Numbered from the stretch's first letter, positions 1-12,393 are shown. The stretch is DNA of 64,000 bases from Pseudofabraea citricarpa (GCA_029641185.1 JAPWGK010000015.1:1175704-1239703); one strand, 5' to 3'. Program-made: numbers and translations. The notes: generated from the letters alone by a model not told the origin.

Positions 1-2744
1 GGCTGACACTCTGATAGCTTGCCCATCGTTATCAAATTTGTGTTCTCGCTGATTACCGGAACAGTAGGTGTCCATGCGCAGCTTTGATATCTCTCTGGAG
101 GAAAGTTAGTAGAATTTCCAATTTAATATAACATTTCAGCATCATCCAGACCGGATGAGGCTAGAGGAGAATTTCGAAGAGCCCAGACGGATTTTATTTT
201 CCTTATCCACACAAACGAATAAAAAACGGACGAAACTTACTATTGGAAATAGATCCAACTAACAAAAACAGCGCGTTAGTTATAATCTCCCAATAGAAGA
301 CTTAGGGGCAACTTACGTTTATAAGGACAACAGAACTCCCGGTGCTGGCCATCAGAACAAGCTTTACCTCCGTCCTGATCTCCTCTCACCGCAACTGACG
401 TCTCACTGTCAAAATTACAGTCTGAAGTTTTAGAGCAACCAGTCCAATAACATTCCTTTTGTTCTGGGAGGGAATCACAACATAGTGACCGTAGACCACT
501 GGCGCACACAGCACCTCCGGCGGCGCTTGTGTATTTGTCAGTCACTAATTCGTACTGATCTGATCCACATGTGGTATCACCGAGACCTCCGTCGCAGTAA
601 CTATATAGAATTAGTCATGGTGGAAAGAGATTGTTAGGGTTGCTATGTACTTACAATGAGCTCCTTTCTGGTGCTCCTCGCCAATTGCAGTTTTGGGGTG
701 GGCTCTTTGTCTTGCAGCATATTGTCTTCCACGAGTTCTTTGGGCAGAATCTATTCTCATGCTGCAAATATCCAGAAGAACGGTATGTGAGATCCCCAGG
801 CTCATGAAGTGTATCGAGAGCACTATATCCACCTTTGCAGGTAGAAAATGTGGTGTCATCTGTTCCTGGGCCAGTACATCCCATGGTTATATAACATGAA
901 TCGCCAGTAAGGCCACTCAACTCTTCAGCAAGTGCTTCTTTTTCTTCGTCGCTCATACTTCCGCCTTCCAACAAAGCACCCCCAACGAAGTCGTCTCCAA
1001 GGAGGCCGCTGAGGGCCTGAAAGTCGTCGGTATCTTGATCAATAGCCCAGATCATAACGCCTCCAAGGCATCGGTCATCCATGAAAGTGCGCTTATCGGC
1101 GAAGCTCTCCGCATCATCGTATGAAATCCACTGGTTACCGTCATAAACCATATATTTACTTCCAGTAGGTTCGTCATAAGTCTCCTTATATCCATTAAAG
1201 CGTCTTTTTCGAGCCATGATTTCTATACTTTCTGTTAGTAACCGCGTTTCATACATTATTGCCAATATTCACGATATACCTTTGAAAGTCAAGATTCCGG
1301 CTTCACCAGAACACTCTCCTTCATTGCCTGCTGCGGAAAACTCGCAGCCTGGGTCGTTACAAGAACTATCTATAAGGGTATAAGTTCTACCATCGAAACC
1401 CATCCCAAGGTTGACATTTTTCAGATCAATATCGTTTCGGCGAAGCAGGTCGAGTGCACTGTCAATCTCCGTGAGATTGGTGTGACCAAGCACCCACCTA
1501 AATGTTATGAGCCCCCTTTACTTAAGAGAACTTGTATTGTTACTTACGGTCCAGTATACGGATTATCCTGATCCCTAAAAAATATATTAAGTATGTCTCT
1601 CAAATAGAGGAGCAGGACTTATTGCTAACCATTTGCCGTGCATATCATAAGACATCAAATTGAACCAGCTCAGGTTCTCTTCCAAAGAAATAACATCAAA
1701 GTGTTGAAGATACCAATAGGAGGCTGGAATTGCCATAGAGATACCTGTTGAGCGTAAGATATTATGCCTCAAGACTTCGATGAGAATAACTTGCCCCAGG
1801 ATGGCTCCCGTTGATCAAAAGCTCTTCTCATTGCGTTAATAAGGTAGACATAGTTGTCATAGTCGGCATCGACTCCACCTCTGTCATCAGCCTGTGGATA
1901 TTCCCAATCTGAAAAGTTAGCTTTGCTCCACAAGGTTCAACCTACTCTGAAGACCTTACCGAGATCTACACCATCTAATCCGTATTTTTCTAAGAAGTCC
2001 ATGATACTGTTGACGAACTTTTGTCGACCTGCTGAAGTCGAAACCGTATCGGAGAACCTAGTCCTTGTCGGCCCAGGGTCATTAAATGCCCAGCCTCCGA
2101 TGGCAATGAAAATCTGAAGCTTCCGGTTGCGGAGCTTGAGTTTGGTGATGCGGCGGATCATGGAATCGTCAGCAAATTCAATTTCTCCACCTGAAGTAAT
2201 GCCGGCAAAGGCAATGTTGAGATGTGTAAGTGCATGCACTGGAATATCTTCTGGCTTAAATTTATCACACTCTTTTGTATCTGCCCAAGTCTCATAATAG
2301 GCGACTCGTCTCTGCATCCATTGAGAGGGACATGTTTGCTTGCTAGATGTCCAAAATTTTTAGCCATTAGAGTTACCACGAAGGTTAAGAATTAAGAATT
2401 TGCGCTTACGGGGGATCCTCACAGCCACTTTGACATTCATTGTTGCAAAAGTCCTCAGTGGTTCCACAAAATCCAAATTCTGAGCAACAGACGTTCAAAG
2501 GACAAAGCTCCCCTGGATTGGCAGCATATTCTCCACATTCTGCTGTCGCATTGCAATTACCAATGCAATTATCTGTCGAGCACCAATCATCTCCAAAGCC
2601 ACAACTACCATATTTCGAGCAGCATCCAACTTTACATGGAGTTTCAGTATCACAGCTACCTCCTTGTTGGGCTGATGTAATGAATAATTGAGAAGAAATA
2701 AAGAAAGTTAAGGTAACATAAAATAGTGTCACAAAAGAGCGCAT
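1..2744 (-). CDS. Secreted GH18 chitinase with two chitin-binding domains, subgroup C type (3' end outside window)
   Basis: Predicted extracellular endochitinase. Exons (minus strand) that join in one frame: 2744-2410, 2342-1960, 1908-1795, 1744-1630, 1574-1548, 1497-1280, 1222-655, 600-317, 258-241, then 94-1 running off the edge. The start at 2744 opens a signal peptide (about residues 1-24). Two Cys-rich ChtBD1 modules follow (about 26-110, with CCSKYGSCG and CCSEFGFCG). The GH18 barrel begins with RVAYYETWA and carries the catalytic motif DGVDLDWE at residues 235-242 (acid Glu242), assembled across intron 2; later landmarks are SYWYLQHFD, NLMSYDMHG and GGVMIWAIDQD. The tail is Cys-rich, as in killer-toxin-like subgroup C chitinases. 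Unlike many of these it shows no LysM before the barrel, but a LysM gene lies divergent to it. Intron 3 uses a GC donor and exon 9 is only 18 nt. The last two exons are the least certain. Confidence 0.88.
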
Positions 2745-3930
2745 TTTGGTGGTGGTTACCCCAAAGTGAAGTGACGGCGACTGCCTTGATGGAGAAATTC
2801 TGTAAAGACTGTAAACCCGTGTCCAAGTAACAGGATTGAACCTGGAGAATGAGTGATGAAGAGGTGAGATCAAAGACTAAGGAATGACAAAAGACATTGC
2901 GGCTGTATAGTTCTCGCCTTTTCAGGTCACCCCTGAAGTTGGCCATGAGAAATATTCGAGATCTACTATCCCATCCATCCCTGGCATATCACATTGCATA
3001 ATTTCTTGAAATGTAACGTATCTGCATTCACGGCAATTTGTCTTCAAGGTTTACTAACTACTAACTGTGCCTCGCGTAAGCCCAATATTTACAATCCACT
3101 AGGCTAAGTATTGATTGATATGGTGTTAGACAAGGGAAGGGTCCCAAAGGAGGGTGATTCATATGCGTGTGATCAGTAACATAAAAAGATATGCCAAGTT
3201 ATCAATATCTGCTAAATTGGGATTACCATCCGATGTTGTGTAAGACGGCGTTCACCTTCCGGTAGCATAGCGATGCAGGTACAGCCTCGGTCCTGTCGAA
3301 TCCATAAGCGAGGCTGTGGCATTGCCCCCTACCCCTTTGAAACTATAGGGCTAGACTTTCTGGCTCTTGGCAGGAAAAATTACATTTTGGAACTAAGGCG
3401 GGAAGAAGATTACGGCTGCTGTGCCTTTCTTGGACAATAACAGCAGGCAGCAGAAAGCAAGGTATCTGAGAATTAGCGACCGGCGCGCTCTCATTAGCGA
3501 CATTTTGTATTATCGTACAATATTTTGATTCCTTGCACTTCTCTAATGCACAGTACTTTATTTGCCAAGTCGGGTCAACTGTGGACGTATGCGGAGCGAT
3601 TTTTTGACGTACAACAAACTTAATGCAGTAAGCAGGTGAACCCAACCGAGCCAACTTGCAGGGTTGCAGAAAATAATGTACAGATTAGCAACAAGGGTCT
3701 CTCGTAGGGTTCTTCGTGCCAATGGACAAGATTTTTTCAGCCAGTTCATCACAACTACGTTCCGCTTGGATGCTGTAGGTCGGTATTCCATAGTCAGCGA
3801 GGCCCCATGCCCCGTGCAAAGGGGTGTTTTTTTTTGGGAAGGGAAATGTTTTGAATTTCAAACAACTAAACAATTCATATCAAGTACCAGTCACTCCTTT
3901 GGTTATTATCCAGTACGAAAAATCCTCACG
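2745..3930. promoter_or_regulatory. Divergent intergenic region between the chitinase and the LysM gene
   Basis: This 1.19-kb gap separates two start codons facing away from each other, so it must hold the promoters of both the chitinase and the four-LysM gene. I see pyrimidine-rich and T-rich stretches near the LysM start, but no element I can name with confidence. Co-regulation is inferred from the head-to-head layout, which is known for subgroup C chitinase/LysM pairs in other fungi. Confidence 0.5.
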
Positions 3931-5986
3931 ATGTCAAGTTTGTTAAGAAAAACATTGCTGTCTGCAATTCTTATTCTACAGCTCTGCTATCTTGGGAATG
4001 CAGAAGTTTACGCTATTCCAGGGACAGGATATCTACCCGCTACTGTTAGAGCAGCTTGTCGGACTGCGTTGGCGGTTAACATTACAGAATGCTCTTTCGA
4101 CCTTATGCAACAAGCGGTCAATATTCTTCCAGAAGAATTGGACGCTATCTGCACAACTCCATGCTTGAATGCTCTGAATAGCATGCGAGCTACGGCACTT
4201 ACAAGATGTGGGACCGACAGTGTGATTGTGCCCGTTGATAATTTGGAACCACCAACAAATGTCTCGCTCGTCCCTCTCAATTTCGCCGATGAGCTTGTAT
4301 ATAAATACCAGTCTGTTTGTCTGAAAGATATGTCTCCGTAGAACCCTTCAAAAATTATAATCTATGCTAACAGCCATTCACGGGGTCCAGATCAATCATA
4401 CTGCAAAGGCCAGCTGGTGAACATGACACAGGAAAAACAGTGTCTTGACTGTAATCTTCAGAAGACTCAGATGCAGCTTAATTCACCATTTGAGTATCAG
4501 CTACAGGATAAAGCCGAATTCACGTCACTCTTATCATCTTGTGGGGTGGCTGGAACTTCATATCCAGTTACATATGTACCAACAGCCACAGAAATACCTA
4601 CTGGTGAGCCCATGTAAGCCAACATCTAAATTCTTCTCTGAAATCTCGTTGGGATAATTGGTACAAGATATGAAGCTAGAGCTCATACTCACTATTGCAT
4701 AGGCCGAGCTGCACCAGTTCATATATTGCCAAACAAACAGACACCGCAAATTCAGTTGCCAAAGCCCTCCAGGTTTCGACTGATCGCCTTCTAACTTACA
4801 ATAATCTTCCACTCAATATGAATGGCACATTCACAGCGGGAGAGGCTCTATGTCTTGACAATGTCTCCAAATGCGTTACGCAAGCAGTCCAATCAGGAGA
4901 TACATGTACCACATACTTGAATCTAATTGGCAATAACCTGTCCGAATACATGCTCAGAAGCTGGAATCCAACTTTTGGACATGATTGCAGTAATCTCCAA
5001 TTCATGATTGGAAAAATGATCTGCATTGGCCCACCTGGACCTACTCCGACATCATATTCAGAAGCTACCGCAACCGCTACTTCGTCGATTACGACTTCAA
5101 CAGCCCCTGATACTTTGACATGGACCCAACCGGCGACAGCTGTAACTACTTTTACTTCTTCTATTACCACTGGATTCGTGTACTGGCCACCAACTATGCC
5201 AGCCATCGCGACGATTACGAGTGATGCACCTGCCGCAAGTGTAATTAGTGCAGCTCTAGCACGCCTGTCACATTGTCCATTCATGGCATACGGAGATGAA
5301 ACATGGACTGATGGGCTTAATTCAGACGAGTGGAAACCCAGTCTTTACGACCTTGACGACGCCTGTCAAGAGGAATGGGATCCGTACTGCTTCGCCAACA
5401 TCTCTGCTCCGATCCTACCCAGTCCTGTTGCCATCCCTTCCAGCTGCTATCCCAACGTAATTACTGTGACGCCAAAGTATGTCGAGCCCCCGGCCGCTAC
5501 ACAGAGTGGAAGTCCTACCAACTGTAATAAATGGCATATCGCTGCCAGTGGTGATACTTGTGATGCAATCGATTCCAAGTATGGCATTACGCTGGCTCAG
5601 TTAAAGGCATGGAATCCTTCAATTAATGCAGTCTGTTCCAACATTTTAGCTAAATATGCTTATTGCGTTCGCGTCTATGTTGAAACGGCTCTACCAACTT
5701 CTACTTCAACGTCATCTGCAACTGTCTCGACTACCCTTTCACCACCTGCCCCAACAGGCTCCGGCACAAGTGCTGCTTGTTACAAGTGGCATGTAATGAC
5801 GACTGGTAAGTTCCTTCCCATGACATCTCATTTTGCTTCATGAATTAAAGAATTCTAGGCGATACTTGCGCTTCTATTGCAAGTGCGTATGGTATCATAG
5901 TTAGTCGATTCAGGCAATTGAATCGTGGTGTGACGACTGCCTGCGATAACCTGGTTGATGGAAATGCATACTGTGTGGCTGCTTAA
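3931..5986 (+). CDS. Secreted protein with four LysM domains
   Basis: Predicted secreted chitin-binding LysM protein of about 625 residues. The ATG at 3931 is chosen because it opens a clean signal peptide ending near YLGNA; the longer open frame upstream has none. Exons are about 3931-4337, 4374-4613, 4703-5805 and 5859-5986. The first intron's ends are uncertain: donor 4332 or 4338, acceptor 4373 or 4390. A Cys-containing N-terminal region (25-215) precedes LysM 1 (about 219-268) and LysM 2 (273-328, with SGDTC and SWNP). A Thr/Ser/Pro linker and a Cys-containing segment (about 404-464) come next, then LysM 3 (490-541, SGDTC, AWNP) and LysM 4 (575-625), which is split by the last intron and ends in the stop at 5984. 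LysM modules bind chitin oligomers. Such proteins either shield or hide chitin from plant receptors, or modulate the fungus's own wall turnover. The divergent chitinase makes the second role plausible. Confidence 0.85.
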
Positions 5987-6129
5987 TTCTTCGGTTTTAA
6001 ATTCTGCATTCAGGTCTGAAGTTACTCCATAAGTTTAGTTGTAAGATAGTTAAAATTAGAAAGAGAAGAAATATAAATTCAGCTCTTCAAATTATGGTTG
6101 CGTTCAATAAGTGCCTGAACCGCTACCAT

Positions 6130-7133
6130 CTACCCTTGGTAATCCCATGGATCTCCCTCACAATAAGCATACGTTTCGCCCTCCTCGTCTTCTGTCTCAA
6201 CGCTAAGGTGCTGCCCGTTGGAATAATTCATGATTCGATTCACCACATCTCTGGGTGGAACACGAAGCCGCCCAGGCAACATCTCGCCGAACTCATCAAT
6301 CTCCATGAACAAAACAGTTCCCTCCTCGCATGCCTCCTTATCAGCAACTACAATCAACCAACGTTCTTTGACTTCTTCTTCCGGGTTCTCATCCATGTAC
6401 TCAACTTCATCCAGCTCCTGCTGATCCACAGCACTTGCCTCCAGCCTGTCCGGGTAATCGGAGAAGGCCTCGAGCACATAGGGTGGTGTGACGCCCGTGA
6501 AAGTCTCCGAGTCACCAGATCGATCAGCAAACCTGCCCTCGTCTTCAAAGACCCAAGGACGATCAATGAATATCTCATCGTTCCCCTGCATCAAAACGTC
6601 GCACAGGTGAGCGTAAGCCGCATCTGCATCTTCTCGGCTGACCTCAGCATCACCGAACCAAGTTCGGATCCAGAACAACTTCGTACCCCATCCCAGTGCC
6701 TGGCGCTGCAGGGGCGTGTGTAAGTCCTGTGGCACAGATGGTGGGGGCTCTGCAAGGCCCTCACGTGGACAATCAGCAGCGCGCTGCCGGTACGGCTGTG
6801 ATTATGGTCAGTCGAGATGCCTAAGGGTGGTTTGATGGCACAGAATATCGAATGGTAAAGAACAGTGGAATGGTGTATGCAAACTTACGATTCTACCACG
6901 CCATCCAAGTGCGAGATAACCCCGCACGAGGTCTTTCTTCTGATCCTCGCGCGATTTAGCCAAGGTCGAGTCCCAATGTTCCTGGGTGAGATCAGATCAG
7001 CTTCGTTGTTCGTCCCCTTCTAGGTACCAAGACTCATAAGATTTCCTACAATCAGGTAATGATCGAACCCGATACGACCGAAGCGAGGGGCCCGGTCAGC
7101 TGAAAACTCGCGCTCCTCTGCTCTAAGAGACAT
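6130..7133 (-). CDS. Acidic protein of unknown function
   Basis: Three exons, 7133-7050, 6981-6889 and 6795-6130, join in one frame to give 280 residues; both introns are phase 0 with GT...AG ends. I do not recognise the family. There is no signal peptide or membrane segment, so a cytosolic or nuclear location is likely. The protein is acidic, with a run of Asp/Glu in the middle (around DEVEYMDENPEEE) and near the end, and is rich in Trp. It starts with a charged segment containing REEREF-like residues. It sits between two LysM genes and is divergent from the second one across 860 bp. Coherent splicing and a long frame make it a real gene, but nothing in the sequence shows its job. Confidence 0.7.
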
Positions 7134-7993
7134 TATCTGTGGTGGCGATGGTTAATGGGTAATTTTGGATAAATGCGGAGGAAAGCGGAGTGGGTTGTGA
7201 TGATAGTTCAATGGATCCGATGCTAAGGGGCGGATACGGTTCGATTCTGAAGTACTGGTGAGATGAGGCAAAAGGCTCTCCCCGCCTTGATCTCGATCGC
7301 TAATGGGTTTAAGTAGTTCTCAAGCGGCTGACATGCGTCGCTAGGCGAAGCGGCCAATTAATTAAGGTGTGGCCCGAGAGGTGAGAAGCTAGAAGGGGAC
7401 AGAATGTGGATACGGAAGGAGGGGAAGGTGTTAGGTTCAAGGTTATAGGTTCAAGGCTGCAGGTTGTAGGTTGGCGGCTGCCTATCACCGGGGATGGCGT
7501 TGGTTGTACTTTAGTTTGACGTACAGTTACTTCACTTACTTACTGTGCCGGGAAATGAAGCCAAGCGATGCTGCAAGGCACAGTTTCTTGCGCAATTTAA
7601 CCTTTCTTGGTACCTGCATTTCATAATTCTTGCTTATTTTGTCTTTCGTATTTCGCATTCGAATTGGTAAAGCACTATTACATCGAGAGGCACAGTAAAC
7701 GCTACCATCCCTACTCTGGACTTGTTTCTGGTGAGTCGGGGACTTGGCAAATGACACCCCCAAGACTTGTGCCGCCGATAGCTTCTGCGTACGGCGCTGT
7801 AGCTTTTTTGCATTCTCTGTCACCTGAGCAAGTAAAGTGGTTCCTGTTTGTGTACAGTATATAGATGGCCTCACGAAGGATGGGAGCTGGATGCTTTGGT
7901 AGCTTGCCCTTCGTCCAAGGACATCGCCTATCGTCACTCCTTTATTTCCAACCCTAGTCAATCATTTACTTGTCTTCTTCCCCCGCTACGATA
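7134..7993. promoter_or_regulatory. Divergent intergenic region between the unknown-function gene and the six-LysM gene
   Basis: An 860-bp gap between two outward-facing start codons. A TATA-like stretch (GTATATAG, around 7857-7864) lies about 130 bp before the LysM start at 7994. Around 7431-7475 there are short imperfect repeats of AGGTTCAAGG and AGGTTGTAGG. No open frame here looks like a gene. Confidence 0.4.
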
Positions 7994-9640
7994 ATGTTTA
8001 TATCTTCATTTCTCTCGGGCCTCGCTGCTTCGAGCGTTCTCTTCACAGAAGCCTCTGGGGCGAGCATCAACAGAGTTAATTCTCGCCGAGATGAGACTCC
8101 AGCTCTTCCCTATGACCCAAATACCACTCAGTATTGTACTTGGTGGTACGACAACGATGGCTCTGTTCCATGTACAGATATCCCCACGGCATGGTCCATC
8201 ACACTAGAAGATTTCAAGCGTTGGGTAGGTTAAGCACCTACGTGTGAATTCATATCACTCCACTAATACTTCATTTTCCAGAATCCGATCATCACAGACA
8301 CCTGCGGAAATTTCGAGACTGGCAAATCTTATTGTGTGGAAGCCTTCGGGGAGCCGGAACCAGAACCAAGTCCAACTTCGACATCTACCAGCGCCGTGCC
8401 GACTCCAACAGGAAACGGGATCACTACTCCAACACCAATCCAGCCCGGAATGGTCTCCAACTGCGATAGCTTTTACTTTGTCAAATCTGGAGATCAATGC
8501 GGGACGATTGCTTCTTCTAATGGTATCTCTCTCGCTGACTTCAACACCTGGAACCCACAAGTTGGTTCCGGCTGCGCAGGCCTGTGGGCAGATGTCTACG
8601 TATGCGTCTCGATTATTGGCGTTTCGCCCTCTGCCACCAGCACTACTGTCCCGTCGCCTACGAATGGCATTTCAACGCCGTCTCCTATCCAGACCGGAAT
8701 GGTCACTAATTGCGATGCTTTTTACTTTGTTAAATCTGGGGATCAATGCAGTACCATCGCTTCTGCCAATAGCATTTCTCTGGCAGACTTCTACGCCTGG
8801 AACCCTGCTGTAGGAAACACCTGCAGTAGTCTCTGGCTCGATACATATGTTTGTGTATCCATCATTGGTGCCAGCCCAACCATTACCAGCACATCCACTA
8901 CAACTGTCCCAACTCCAACGAATGGGATATCTACTCCATCGCCTATTCAAACTGGCATGGTGAGTAATTGTGATGCTTTCCACTTCGTCAAATCTGGTGA
9001 TCAATGTGGTACTATTGCTTCTACCTATGGTATCACACTTGCTCGATTCTATGCCTGGAATCCAGCAGTTGGAAATACGTGCTCAAGTCTTTGGCTTGAC
9101 ACATACGTATGTGTTTCCATCATCGGTGTCGGACCTAGTACTACCACTGCACCTGCTACTACCACCGCGCCTGGTAATGGAATTGTAACTCCTACGCCAA
9201 TTCAAACAGGAATGGTCAGCAATTGTGACGCATTTTACAAAGTCAAATCAGGCGATCAATGCGGATCCATTGCCTCCGCCAACGGTATCTCACTTGCGCA
9301 GTTCTATAACTGGAATCCTGCCGTGGGCAATACTTGTGCAGCACTTTGGCTTGATACTTATGTCTGTGTTTCTATCGTTGGTGTCTTGCCTACCACGACT
9401 ACAAGTCCTCCAGTGACAACCACGGCACCAGGAAATGGTATTACCACCCCTACTCCATTCCAAACTGGAATGACTACCAGATGTAAGACATTCCACCTGG
9501 TCAAGAGTGGTGATACCTGTACGAATATTGCTGCAAGTGCCGGAGTTAGTGTGGCTACTTTCATCAGCTGGAACCCAGCTGCAAAGAGTGATTGCACTGG
9601 ATTGTGGTTAGATACTTATGCATGTATTGCAATTCTGTAG
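7994..9640 (+). CDS. Secreted protein with six LysM domains
   Basis: Predicted secreted chitin-binding protein of 529 residues. Exons are 7994-8224 and 8282-9640, with a phase-0 intron inside LysM 1. Residues 1-24 form a signal peptide. A dibasic SRRDE near residue 32 looks like a Kex2 site, so a short propeptide is likely. LysM 1 (48-97) is divergent. LysM 2-5 (138-190, 221-273, 307-359, 392-444) are near copies: each has NCD, VKSGDQC, WNP and a VCVSI end. LysM 6 (478-529) is more divergent and reaches the C-terminus. Linkers are Thr/Ser/Pro-rich, start from a repeated GNGITTPTPIQ-like phrase, and are probably O-glycosylated. The repeat period is about 83-86 residues. Neighbouring repeats keep the protein sequence while differing at many third codon positions. 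It likely binds chitin with high avidity; whether it is a plant-immunity effector or a wall protein cannot be told from sequence. Confidence 0.9.
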
Positions 9641-10184
9641 GTTTCAGGAATAAACCAGGGGCTAATTGTTTGTTTGTTCTCGGCCCTTGAGATTGTAGTA
9701 GTGGCTAAGGAAGCCTACACTTCGCTACTATTACAACCATAAGCTCAAATAATAAGGAGGCCGGAATCTATCATAGTTTCTAAGTCAAAAGATAAATTAT
9801 GAAGTTACGCAATTAAACACGTGTTATTAGAGATCTTCTCCGCTACATGCAATACAAGACGAAGAGGATCTGGCTTCTTATCTTTTCATCTAAGCTACCT
9901 TTTGGCAACAGTAGTCGGTGGGCATGATAGCAATGTAAAATCTTGCCTCTAATACAACCGAGGTAGTAATTTAAAGTAATTTCATCTAAATTAATCCTAT
10001 ATGAGAATTTCAACCATACGTGTGAAGTTAGCAGACAAAAAGGTACACTGTTTCAAAAGTAAACAAATAAACACTATTTTAAATAGACCCTAGGATGCAT
10101 GAAGACTTTTGCCCCACAGCATTTCTGAAAACCTTTCTCCTAGGTGTTAATTTCTTGTGGCACTGGTCGTACTGCGTTATATAA
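9641..10184. other. Intergenic stretch without a gene
   Basis: This 544-bp stretch holds the 3' flank of the six-LysM gene and the 3' flank of the converging amidase relic. It has no long open frame and no repeat or RNA structure I recognise. Confidence 0.4.
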
Positions 10185-12393
10185 CTAGGCAAATGCTGCT
10201 TTTCCTAGTAAAACGTAGTTGGGGATACCAAATTTGGGCAGGAACTCGTGAAAGATCTGCAATGGAGCCATATCAAACCTTCGTCCAATAGGTCAGCTTA
10301 AAAAAAGATGTGCAGACTTACTGCCGGAGTCGAATAACTTACCTTTAGGTCCGATTACAGAAACCGAGAGCGGGAATACCTCTGTTAGACCCGATATCTC
10401 AGAGGCGTACTCCATTTGACCAACTGAATATTCCTTTAGACCCTTCTCCTACACAATGTTTTTTTTTTTGAAAAGAACTCACTAGGCACAATTATATCTG
10501 AGCTTCCAAACATAGAAGAATGGTAATTGGAGTCAAACCCCTCAAAACCGCGATCCGGCATAGGACTACTCTTGTCAGCATCTGCCAAATAGCCAGTGTA
10601 TGCATGGTTATCAGTACCTTACGAAATCATCTCGATGAGCTGTATTCCATCTAGGAATCACAACGAGCGTAGCATTTTTGGCATTGTGTCCAAGAATCTG
10701 CTCGGAAAACCAGGCGTTGTGATTTTTGATTTCATTGTGGGCCTCATTGAGGCGTTCAGTAGAGACAGCCGCTCCGTATTTCCTGCACTGGACTTAGATG
10801 TTGCCTTTCTCTTGATGATAATTGAAGGTCTTACCACATCCATTGCATTGTCTTACTTACATATGGCTTATGGCCAAAGGTTAACAAATATTTGGCTCGG
10901 AAGTCTTCAGTGGCATCCCAAAATTCAGACGAGGCAACATCTATGAAGGTCTAGGTCAAGTCAGTTTTTAGGCCATGATTTATACATCAACAAACTAGCA
11001 AAACTCACTGTCTTAAAATACTCTTGGAAATTTTTTGATGTTGACGTTCCAAGATATGCCTTACAGCTGTCATCAAAAGAAACACGCTGAGATGCTGCTT
11101 GCACGTGTTCGGCCAGTTCAACAATAAACCTCTCGACCATGGCTTGAATCTTCGTACTATCTGAGTCATAATCAACGGGTGACAGTACACGGCCAACTTT
11201 GAGGGGCTATAGAAGTGTAAGCATCTTGAGTAACAATCCAAGGATAACCTTGAGCTACAATTCGTTCTGACCTCGTCTGGCATAGAATCTGCGAACCAAG
11301 TCTTTCCAAATCTTAACATCATATCGGTACTTCGGCTTAGGAATCCACAAGTCAAAAATGAGCTGAATTTGATTAGCCAATTTCAGCGAGGGTTGGGAGA
11401 ACATACGGGCACGGGTTCAAAACGTAAGTATCCTTTTTCCCTGTTGCTGAAGATCGAATGCCGTACACACCAGCAACCATTACTGGATCTCGCACACTTC
11501 CACCACCTATTTATCATTAGAATCCAGAGAATTAAAAGCCAGGAAGTCCTACCGTCAGTCCCGATTGTGACATCTACCCACGGGTATGAGATAGTACTCG
11601 AGCCACTACCAGTACTACCCCCAGCGGCAACAAGGTAGCTATCTGCACGGCTGTTGAAGGCATAGGAGTAGTCTGTTCAGTCTCTAATCCATTCCTGCGT
11701 GCCACCGAGTTTGCTAGTTTTAGCCTTGCCGGTTATGATAGCCCCCCCATCAACAGCTGTCTGAATTCTGTTAGAACTGTGCAAGACTGAGGTAGCTAGA
11801 GAACGGCAGGCTCTGTTTCCTTAGCCTGTGCATGTGCCCTGTAAATCTAACATATCCTTGACAGCCATTCTTAATCCCGCTAATGGCTGCTGAGCTGTAG
11901 CCTTGAAACGGAAACGGGAGGGAACTGACAGTGTCAAAGAATGTGTTCTATAGGCAGCTGAATTCAGATGTTCGTAGCTATCCTTTGTTAGTGGCTAGAC
12001 ATATATGGTCGTCAGGGATGCAACTAACGTGTATTTGTCTTGTTGAGAAGGCACTGTAGCTAGAATGAAGGCCTCTTGGTAGTCTGGATGGAGCTTCCAT
12101 GTCTGGAAGATGTCTGCGCTACTATAGAAGCATAGCCCTTCTAGCGCTAGCCAACGAAAGGAACCATAATATATCGCAGCGCATCCCCAACTCATCAGAA
12201 GCGGAATCGCATCCTTATTGATGCGTTGAATTGGGACATCCCCTACAAGAATATTAGTCTCTAGAAAAAAGGGACTGAAGATATCATTCGTGACGTTGGA
12301 CGTGTAGAGCTTTTCTAAAAGGAACTGAGCCGACAGGGAGGATTCACCGAGCGCCATGATAGTGAGAGGTTTCCATTTCGGGTTCCCGGCCAT
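10185..12393 (-). pseudogene. Amidase-signature hydrolase, full length but with three in-frame stops
   Basis: Minus-strand reading from 12393 follows fungal amidase-signature enzymes almost end to end. First is the N-terminal accessory part (about 12393-11998); then PSRFRFKA and PLAGLRMAVKDM; the catalytic-Lys segment GAIITGKAKTSK; the Gly/Ser segment GGSTGSGSS; and, after an intron, the nucleophile segment GGSVRDPV. Later pieces include TCGFLSRSTD, AWFSEQILG, DRGFEGFDSNYH, and a tail ending KAAFA at 10185. Introns with normal ends (for example before GGSVRDP) still separate these blocks. The frame is cut by TAG at 11995-11997, TAA at 11821-11823 and TGA at 11677-11679, with coherent protein on both sides of each, so these are nonsense mutations and not introns. 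The catalytic Lys and both Ser residues are still present, so loss is recent. Substrate unknown. Confidence 0.75.

Noticed and set aside
3664..3930. In-frame extension of the four-LysM protein upstream of 3931
   Set aside because: The extra 89 codons contain no signal peptide, while the Met at 3931 opens a typical one; secretion is expected for a LysM protein.
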